Below are positions 15,313-20,446 of a stretch of DNA of 20,446 nt, piece by piece; position 1 is the stretch's first letter, and each line of letters begins with the position of its first letter. Made by a program: the position numbers and the translations under genes. Under the pieces are notes generated by a model, which saw only the letters and a program-made list of their open reading frames with translations, was not told the origin of the DNA and made no database searches. This stretch comes from Pseudomonadota bacterium. GTDB taxonomy: Bacteria; Desulfobacterota; Desulfobacteria; Desulfobacterales; Desulfobacteraceae. The stretch lies in the NCBI GenBank assembly GCA_018812385.1, contig JAHJDU010000131.1:1-20446 (forward strand), read 5' to 3'.

Positions 15313-17586
15313 TCATCCACATTCGATCTTTTTTAATCCTTGAAGAATTTTTTCAGGCGTGATGCACAGATCGGTCAGCCGTACTCCTGTTGCATGGCAG
15401 ATGGCATTGGAAATTGCAGATGCAATGTTGACCATACTGCCTTCACCGATTCCCTTGGCTCCGAATGGACCCGTGGGTTCATTGGATTCCACAATAATGG
15501 CTTCAATCTGTGGGATATCACAGGATCTTAAGAGGCGGTAATCGGTAAAATTAGGGTTTAAAACATGTCCGTCTTCAAGCTGTAACCCCTCTGTCAGTGC
15601 AAACCCGATTCCCATGACACCTCCCCCGACAATCTGGCCTTTTACCATTTCAGGATTGATTGCCTTGCCAACATCATAGGCACATGTCAGCTTTATAACC
15701 TTAACTTCACCGGTTTGAGTATTGACTTCCACCTCGGCAAAGACAGCACCATAATATCCCGGCATGGCTGGAGCAATACCGCTTGCCGAGCCGATAATCT
15801 GTTCGCAGACACCCATGTCCTCGATCTGGATTTTCTGCATCAGGTCTTTTATGGAAATATAATTATCAGGATTTACTTTTTCAAATATACGTCCCTTTTT
15901 GATCATGAGTTGATTGGGGTTTGCGCCCAGCAATTTTCCGGCATAGGCCAGCATCTTTTCCCGGGCATCCATCGCTGCATTCCTGACAGACAACCCACCG
16001 CAATAGGCCTGCCGACTGCCATGTGTCCCGCAATCCAATGGGGTGATATCCGTGTCTGTTTCTGAAACAGAGATATCTTTAAATTCGATTCCCAGAATTT
16101 CAGAGGCAACCTGGGCCAATACCGTCCGGTTGCCCTGTCCCTCATCTGCTGCTGCCGTATGCAGGTTGGCAGTACCGTCTGAATTGATCATGATAATAGC
16201 GGACCCCGGATCGGGCAGTGCCCTGGCAGCACCGGTACCATGCAGCATAATGGAAAGGCCGATACCCTTTTTGATGGAGTCGTTCCCGGGCAGCCTTGAT
16301 CTTTTTTCTTTCCAGCCACAGGATTGGGCACCTTTTTTAAGGCATTCTTCCAACCCATTGCTCAGGATTAGTTGATTGAGAACAGGGTCCATTTCTCCCT
16401 CTCCACGGTAATTTTTAAGTCTGATTATCATGGGGTCCATGCCGATTTTCCGGGCAATGATATCGATCTGTGATTCCTGGGCAAAATTCATCTGGGGATT
16501 TCCATATCCCCTGAGGGCACCGCAAAGCGATTTATTGGTATAAACAACAATACCTGAAAAAGAATAGTTCGGGATCTTATACAACCCGATACCAGTGGAC
16601 ATGCAGTCGGCGATGACACCAATGTAATGAGTACCATATCCCCCGGTATCTGATAAAATTTCAACTTCATTTGCTGTAATGATACCCTCATGTGTGGCAC
16701 CTGTTTTCATCCGTATGGTCATGGGATGCCGGGTTTCAGTGGCAGAAAAATCTTCTTCCCGGGTAAAGGACATTTTAACCGGTCTTAAGGTTTTTCTTGA
16801 CAAGTAGCTACACATCACTTCAAGCCCGTGAATGACACCACATCTTCCACCAAAAGCACCACCGGTAAAGGGTTTTATCACCCGGACCTTGTTAAGAGAC
16901 AAGCCCATTGCTTCGGCAAGATAATGCTGACTCCAGTGCGGGAGCTGGGTTGAGGAATAAACCGTCAATTTGCCATTGGATTGGAAGCTTGCCACACAGG
17001 TGCCAATGGGTTCCATGCTGGCATGTTTCTGCTTGGAGGTATGATAGGTGTTTTCTACAATGATGTCAGCGGCTTTAAACCCTTCCTGGATATTTCCAAA
17101 TTCTTTGTTTACTTTAAAGGCAATATTTCCTTTTTTGTGTATGCTTACCTCTGTTTCCTTTAAAGCAGTATGCGGATCATGAATGGCTTTTAAGGGTTCA
17201 TATTCAACCGTCACAAGAGATAGTGCTTTTTTAAGCGTGTCAACACTTGTGGCGGCAATTGCCAGGACCGGGTCTCCAATAAACCGGACAATATTGTCAT
17301 ACAGAAACATCTGTTTTTTCTTTTTTTCAGTTCTCAGAAAGAACCAGTATTGAACCACCTTTGGGACATCGAAAAGTGTTGCCACAGCTTTAACACCGGG
17401 TAATTTTTCAGCAGCAGAGGTGTCGATATGAGTGACTTTGGCATGGGCATGCGGACTGCGAAGTAACCCTGCATAGAGCATGTTTTCAAATTTTAGATCA
17501 GTGGCATATTTAGCGGCCCCTGTGACCTTATCGATACCATCAATTCTTTGAAAAGATTTTCCCACAACCGTATAAGAATCAGTCAT
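15313..17586 (-). CDS. Molybdenum hydroxylase large (Mo-cofactor) subunit, xanthine dehydrogenase family
   Basis: This 757-residue subunit binds the molybdopterin cofactor and carries the active site. It starts with the family pattern GKSFQRIDGIDKVTGAAKYATD. It also has QKHASMEPIGTCV near 186-198, the Mo-site loop TGGAFGGRCG at 241-250, CGALRGYGNPQ in mid-protein with the conserved Arg, and the catalytic Glu715 in GPFGAKGIGEG. In xanthine dehydrogenases the residue after GGGFGGK is the purine-contacting Glu (bovine Glu802, from memory); here it is Cys249. This argues against xanthine or hypoxanthine as substrate. The layout of separate large, [2Fe-2S] and FAD subunits matches many anaerobic N-heterocycle or aryl-CoA hydroxylases and reductases. 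The ATG overlaps the [2Fe-2S] gene by eight bases. Confidence 0.92.
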   Translation of the reverse strand: MTDSYTVVGKSFQRIDGIDKVTGAAKYATDLKFENMLYAGLLRSPHAHAKVTHIDTSAAEKLPGVKAVATLFDVPKVVQYWFFLRTEKKKKQMFLYDNIVRFIGDPVLAIAATSVDTLKKALSLVTVEYEPLKAIHDPHTALKETEVSIHKKGNIAFKVNKEFGNIQEGFKAADIIVENTYHTSKQKHASMEPIGTCVASFQSNGKLTVYSSTQLPHWSQHYLAEAMGLSLNKVRVIKPFTGGAFGGRCGVIHGLEVMCSYLSRKTLRPVKMSFTREEDFSATETRHPMTIRMKTGATHEGIITANEVEILSDTGGYGTHYIGVIADCMSTGIGLYKIPNYSFSGIVVYTNKSLCGALRGYGNPQMNFAQESQIDIIARKIGMDPMIIRLKNYRGEGEMDPVLNQLILSNGLEECLKKGAQSCGWKEKRSRLPGNDSIKKGIGLSIMLHGTGAARALPDPGSAIIMINSDGTANLHTAAADEGQGNRTVLAQVASEILGIEFKDISVSETDTDITPLDCGTHGSRQAYCGGLSVRNAAMDAREKMLAYAGKLLGANPNQLMIKKGRIFEKVNPDNYISIKDLMQKIQIEDMGVCEQIIGSASGIAPAMPGYYGAVFAEVEVNTQTGEVKVIKLTCAYDVGKAINPEMVKGQIVGGGVMGIGFALTEGLQLEDGHVLNPNFTDYRLLRSCDIPQIEAIIVESNEPTGPFGAKGIGEGSMVNIASAISNAICHATGVRLTDLCITPEKILQGLKKIECG

Positions 17587-18064
17587 TGGTTTTCCTCCGC
17601 ATTTCCCGGGCAGCTTTAAGAACAGCTTTTACCGGTTGTTCATATCCTGTACACCGGCAAAGGTTATTGGCTAGACAGGTTTTTACCTTTGTTTCGTCAG
17701 GGTCTGGATCTTGTTTAATCAGGGCATGGCCGGCCATGATCATCCCCGGGGTGCAGTACCCGCATTGAACTGCGAATTCGTTTAGAAATGCTGTTTGTAA
17801 CGGGTGCAGGTCAAGACCGTTTTGAAGACCCTCAATGGTCTGGATTTCAGCACCATCCGCCTGGACCGAAAGCATCAGGCATGCCAAGACAGCCTTACCA
17901 TTAAGGTTTATCGTACAGGCACCGCACTCTCCTTCTCCACAGCCTTCTTTGGTGCCGGTAAGACCCAGTTGATCCCTTAAGGTGTCTATCAATCTATCCT
18001 GAAGGGTTATAGTCAGATCATGCCATTCTCCATTGATGTTCACCCGTATATTGTTTTTTTTCAT
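17579..18064 (-). CDS. Molybdenum hydroxylase small subunit with two [2Fe-2S] clusters
   Basis: This 161-residue electron-transfer subunit carries electrons between the Mo site and the FAD subunit. The plant-ferredoxin cluster has Cys42, Cys47, Cys50 and Cys62 (C-x4-C-x2-C-x11-C, in GCGEGECGACT). The second, helical-domain cluster has Cys101, Cys104, Cys136 and Cys138 (QCGYCTPGMIM and NLCRCTGY). An additional Cys130, in TCLANNLCRC, is unlikely to be a ligand. Length and motif spacing are those of the CoxS/XdhC-type small subunits. Its start overlaps the FAD-subunit stop (ATGA) and its stop overlaps the large-subunit start, so the three genes are translationally coupled. Confidence 0.96.
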   Translation of the reverse strand: MKKNNIRVNINGEWHDLTITLQDRLIDTLRDQLGLTGTKEGCGEGECGACTINLNGKAVLACLMLSVQADGAEIQTIEGLQNGLDLHPLQTAFLNEFAVQCGYCTPGMIMAGHALIKQDPDPDETKVKTCLANNLCRCTGYEQPVKAVLKAAREMRRKTND

Positions 18065-18945
18065 TCCCGGCTCCTTTGCCAGCTTTTTTCAAGAGAATTT
18101 TCCACCAAAACGGCAACCATTTCTTTCCTATAGGACGCAGTCGCGCGGTTATCATCTATGGGTGCGGATTCATCTGCCGATATCCTGGCTGCCTGTTGGA
18201 TCAATTTTTTATTCAGTGTCTGTCCCGAAAGTATGGCCGCAGCTTTTTTTGCCAGGAATGAAGTCGGTCCTACAGAACCTAAAGCAATCTTAGCACTCAG
18301 ACAATTATTTTTTTTAAGAAAAAGCAGCGTTGCAACATTAACAACAGCCATATCAATAGCGGTTTGATGGTGCCTGAGCTTGAGAAAAGAAGCGCTTGAT
18401 GTTTCCTGTTGTATTGGAATGACAATTTCCTGTAAAATCTCGTTTGGCAGAAGTGCCGTGCAATTGGGACCTTTAAAAAAAGAGTCTAATTGAATCGTGT
18501 GTTTGCCTTTTGACCCTGCAACAACGACAGCTGCAGAAAGTGCCAGCAATGGCAATGCAAGATCTGCACATGGGGATGCATTGCAAAGGTTGCCGCCGAT
18601 GGTGGCCCGATTTCTGATGGTATGCGTGGAATGAACATTTGCAGCTTCTGCCAGAACGGTATATGGACTTGAACGAAAAACAGGGGAGATTGCCAGGCAA
18701 TTGATATCCGTAGCCGCACCTATACAGATTTTGTCTGCATTTTTTCTGATATAATTTAATCCCAGGCCTGAGATGTCTATTAAATGGGTAAGGGTGTTGG
18801 ATTTTGCGCCACTCTGCCGCCTGGGCAGAATATCTGTTCCACCTGCAATCACCTGTGCCGTATTTCCTAATTTTGACAGCAGGTCGATTGCCTGTCCAAT
18901 ATCTTCGGGTTTGTGATAGTTCTCTAAATTATACTGGAGGGGCAT
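18061..18945 (-). CDS. Molybdenum hydroxylase FAD-binding subunit
   Basis: This 294-residue medium subunit passes electrons to or from an external carrier through FAD. The FAD-binding motifs are VIAGGTDILP near 37-46 and ATIGGNLCNASPCADLALPLLAL in the middle; SVGP follows in the C-terminal domain. The length fits the plain CoxM type. It has no Cys-rich insertion of the kind that carries the additional [4Fe-4S] cluster in 4-hydroxybenzoyl-CoA reductase, so that enzyme is less likely. The ATG at 18943-18945 has only a weak GGAAA site ten bases upstream. It lies 32 bases after a small ORF that may head the operon. No maturation gene (XdhC-type chaperone or MocA) is present in the window. Confidence 0.94.
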   Translation of the reverse strand: MPLQYNLENYHKPEDIGQAIDLLSKLGNTAQVIAGGTDILPRRQSGAKSNTLTHLIDISGLGLNYIRKNADKICIGAATDINCLAISPVFRSSPYTVLAEAANVHSTHTIRNRATIGGNLCNASPCADLALPLLALSAAVVVAGSKGKHTIQLDSFFKGPNCTALLPNEILQEIVIPIQQETSSASFLKLRHHQTAIDMAVVNVATLLFLKKNNCLSAKIALGSVGPTSFLAKKAAAILSGQTLNKKLIQQAARISADESAPIDDNRATASYRKEMVAVLVENSLEKSWQRSRE

Positions 18946-18977
18946 TGTTTTATTTCCATTTGGGTGTGAACCACTTG

Positions 18978-19178
18978 TCAGTGGAGATGACTTTCAATCT
19001 TTAATGTTAAACCTGTCAGCAGGCATTTTAATGGGAGGCCCTGCCAGCTATTATCTGACTGGGCTGCTTTAAGCATATTACGCCACCCAAAACACCCCCG
19101 GCATTGCTGGTAAGACTTCAGACAAAACGGTGGATGGCCTTTTTGAAGAACCTGAGTGCGAATTTTTGGTTTTGACAT
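18978..19178 (-). CDS. Small Cys-containing hypothetical protein ahead of the molybdenum hydroxylase genes
   Basis: This 66-residue ORF is not recognised. It begins MSKPKIRTQVLQKGHPPFC and has Cys at 19, 26, 29 and 52, including C-x6-C-x2-C in a Gly/Arg/Trp-rich stretch (RGCFGW), which could bind a metal. It is basic, with no signal peptide or membrane segment. The ATG at 19176-19178 has an AAAAGGAG site 11 bases upstream, and a -10-like TATAGT stands at 19198-19203. It ends 32 bases before the FAD-subunit gene on the same strand, so it would be the first gene of that operon. A longer frame from 19223 would start inside the operator region and is unlikely. It could instead be a chance ORF or a leader peptide. 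Confidence 0.45.
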   Translation of the reverse strand: MSKPKIRTQVLQKGHPPFCLKSYQQCRGCFGWRNMLKAAQSDNSWQGLPLKCLLTGLTLKIESHLH

Positions 19179-19197
19179 ATTTTTTTTTACTCCTTTT

Positions 19198-19245
19198 ACT
19201 ATAACACACAGATTGTTGAACAATCGATTTGAACACTTGTTCGAA
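19198..19245 (-). promoter_or_regulatory. Operator/promoter of the molybdenum hydroxylase operon
   Basis: Two dyads sit side by side. One is a perfect 15-base palindrome, GATTGTTGAACAATC, at 19211-19225. The other is an 18-base near-perfect dyad, TTyGAACA-nn-TGTTCrAA, at 19228-19245. Both contain the half-site GAACA. A -10-like TATAGT on the minus strand (19198-19203) lies just left of them, so a protein bound here would cover the -35 region. A divergent TetR-family gene starts about 220 bases away. These are the expected marks of its operator, though binding is inferred. Confidence 0.6.
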
Positions 19246-19327
19246 TTATGTAATTAAAAATAAAATCCATGTCAAGAAATTTTTCAAACGGTAAATCCAT
19301 TGATTGTTCACAACTGAAAATACAAAA

Positions 19328-19355
19328 TTGCTTTTCCTTGCATATTAAATATATT
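19328..19355 (+). promoter_or_regulatory. Candidate promoter of the TetR-family gene
   Basis: A -35 TTGCTT (19328-19333) and a -10 TATATT (19350-19355) are 16 bases apart, about 110 bases before the TTG start. The rest of 19246-19463 is AT-rich and shows no other gene. The match is modest. Confidence 0.25.
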
Positions 19356-19463
19356 TGTGGTTTCTTAACATTATTGAGATATATTGTGTAGCAGATCATA
19401 CCCATTGTGAACAGGGCAGACAAAAAACACCTGCATATCTTCTATCTAGAACAGGAGTCGGAT

Positions 19464-20039
19464 TTGGGAAAAGAAACAAAGCGGAACAGTATCCGCGAGA
19501 TAGCGGCCAAAGTATTTGCCCGGAACGGTTTTGAGCGGACCACCATCCGGGGGATAGCCCAGGAAGGTGGTATTAGTGCTGCTTCTATCTACTATTATTT
19601 TGATAGCAAGGAAGAGCTTCTGTATCAAATATTAGACGAAACCATGAGCACTGGCTTGAAGTTGATTGAGGATATTGAAAAAAGAAATACAAACCTTCAG
19701 GGGGTATTAATCGAAATACTTCGAGTGCACACCCTGACTGCTATTAATTTCGATAAAATGAAATTGCTGGTCCACGAACAGAACTGTTTGAAGCCAGTGC
19801 ATCAAGACGCTTTGAAGCTAAAAAAGAAAGAATACCTGGTCCAACTGACAAAAGTTTTTGAAGCATTAAAAAACAGGGGTCAGATGAGGGACCTGGATCC
19901 CCAGGTCTGTGCCTTTGCATTTTTTGGAATGGTGAGCTGGGCTTACCGGTGGTTTAACCCAGAGGGGAAGATGTCTACACCCGAACTAGCTGAAACTTTC
20001 AGCACTATTTTCACCAAGGGAATCTTTTTAAACTCCTAA
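19464..20039 (+). CDS. TetR/AcrR-family transcriptional regulator
   Basis: This one-domain-plus-ligand-domain repressor has about 191 residues. The N-terminal helix-turn-helix is clear: SIREIAAKVFARNGFERTT, then IRGIAQEGGISAASIYYYF and DSKEELLYQILDE. The C-terminal domain is helical and ligand-binding, with no recognisable specificity. The start is set at TTG 19464-19466, with AGGAG (19453-19457) six bases upstream; the frame could begin at GTG 19407, but that adds 19 residues that do not fit the family. It is transcribed away from the molybdenum hydroxylase operon, and two GAACA-containing dyads lie between them. It therefore probably controls that operon, perhaps in response to the pathway substrate or an acyl-CoA. 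Confidence 0.9.
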   Translation: MGKETKRNSIREIAAKVFARNGFERTTIRGIAQEGGISAASIYYYFDSKEELLYQILDETMSTGLKLIEDIEKRNTNLQGVLIEILRVHTLTAINFDKMKLLVHEQNCLKPVHQDALKLKKKEYLVQLTKVFEALKNRGQMRDLDPQVCAFAFFGMVSWAYRWFNPEGKMSTPELAETFSTIFTKGIFLNS

Positions 20040-20052
20040 ATCCAGTTTGTTG

Positions 20053-20446
20053 TTAAACCATTTTTTCGACAATTTCACCCAGTCGGATCACGCCCCTGTT
20101 TATGTCATCTGACCATCGGGAGGCGTTCAAACGGATATAATTTTTATATCGTTTTGTGGCGGAAAAAAGGTAGCCCGGCGACAATGTGATGCCTGCCTGC
20201 AACGCCTGTTTATATAGAATAAGGGAATCAACGGTCTCGGGCATCTGTATCCACAGGACAAATCCACCATCCGGCCTGGATACCCGGGTGCCTTCCGGGA
20301 AATGGCGGATCACCGCTTCATACATCCGGGAGACATTGTAGGCATAGGCCCGGCGCACTTTTCGCATATGCAGCTCATACCCGCCGGATTGCAGATACTC
20401 TGTCACCGCCATTTGAGGCAGGGTCGCCGTTGCCAGGCTAAAAGTA
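20053..20446 (-). CDS. C-terminal part of a fold-type I aminotransferase-like protein, probably MocR/PdxR type (cut by window edge)
   Basis: Only the last 130 or so residues are present; the gene begins beyond the right edge. The visible part is the small domain of PLP-dependent fold-type I enzymes: LQSGGYELHMRKVRRAYA, then FPEGTRVSRPDGGFVLWIQMP, then ITLSPGYLFSA and YIRLNASRWSDDI. This resembles the aminotransferase half of MocR/PdxR-type GntR regulators more than free aminotransferases. The N-terminal wHTH needed to prove this is outside the window. The PLP lysine is also not visible. It converges on the TetR-family gene with a 13-base gap. Confidence 0.85.
   Translation of the reverse strand, partial: TFSLATATLPQMAVTEYLQSGGYELHMRKVRRAYAYNVSRMYEAVIRHFPEGTRVSRPDGGFVLWIQMPETVDSLILYKQALQAGITLSPGYLFSATKRYKNYIRLNASRWSDDINRGVIRLGEIVEKMV

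Noticed and set aside
15313..18945. Annotation as xanthine dehydrogenase for purine degradation together with ftcD
   Set aside because: The purine-contacting Glu is replaced by Cys249 and no other purine-degradation gene is present; kept only as a possibility to test.
19407..19463. Longer TetR-family protein from GTG 19407
   Set aside because: TTG 19464 has AGGAG six bases upstream, and the resulting protein begins just before the helix-turn-helix domain as TetR proteins usually do.

Overview
The window looks like part of the chromosome of a strictly anaerobic bacterium. The best guess is a sulfate-reducing Desulfobacterota member of the Desulfobacteraceae type. This is inferred from the gene mix (TRAP transport, glycyl radical enzyme, ASKHA/[2Fe-2S] activators, molybdenum hydroxylase, Ni-pincer racemase family) and from moderate GC; it is not proven. 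No rRNA, tRNA, CRISPR array, insertion sequence or phage gene was seen. Almost every gene is on the minus strand. The exceptions are a LarA-family gene and a TetR-family regulator.

Layout from left to right. (1) 1-2561: a TRAP transporter, dctM (cut by the left edge), dctQ and dctP, transcribed leftward from a promoter near 2670-2698. (2) 2761-2796: a strong intrinsic terminator that ends the thiolase gene (2834-4009). (3) 4106-4256: the broken 3' end of a GGDEF (diguanylate cyclase) gene. It stops exactly where a bifunctional glutamate formimidoyltransferase/cyclodeaminase gene (4257-5879) begins. (4) 5998-9479: two overlapping genes for RACE-type ASKHA activators, one with and one without the [2Fe-2S] domain. 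(5) 9809-11050: a divergent LarA-family gene. (6) 11186-15109: an operon of an atypical SDR protein, a glycyl radical enzyme and its radical-SAM activase. (7) 15313-18945: a three-subunit molybdenum hydroxylase (FAD, [2Fe-2S] and Mo subunits), preceded by a small Cys-containing ORF (18978-19178) and by a dyad-rich operator region. (8) 19464-20039: a divergent TetR-family regulator. (9) 20053-end: the C-terminus of a MocR/PdxR-like or aminotransferase protein, cut by the right edge.

Together this reads as a catabolic locus for an organic acid that enters by TRAP transport and is attacked by radical and molybdenum chemistry. A one-carbon branch (formimino group to tetrahydrofolate) and a thiolytic step to acetyl-CoA are also present. 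The substrate cannot be read from the sequence. The hydroxylase lacks the Glu that xanthine dehydrogenases use, and the glycyl radical enzyme has the Cys-X-Glu signature of eliminases/decarboxylases rather than that of pyruvate formate-lyase. The strongest points for follow-up are the unassigned Mo-hydroxylase/glycyl-radical pairing, the tandem activators without any corrinoid protein in view, the small Cys-containing ORF, and the GGDEF remnant that marks a rearrangement junction.
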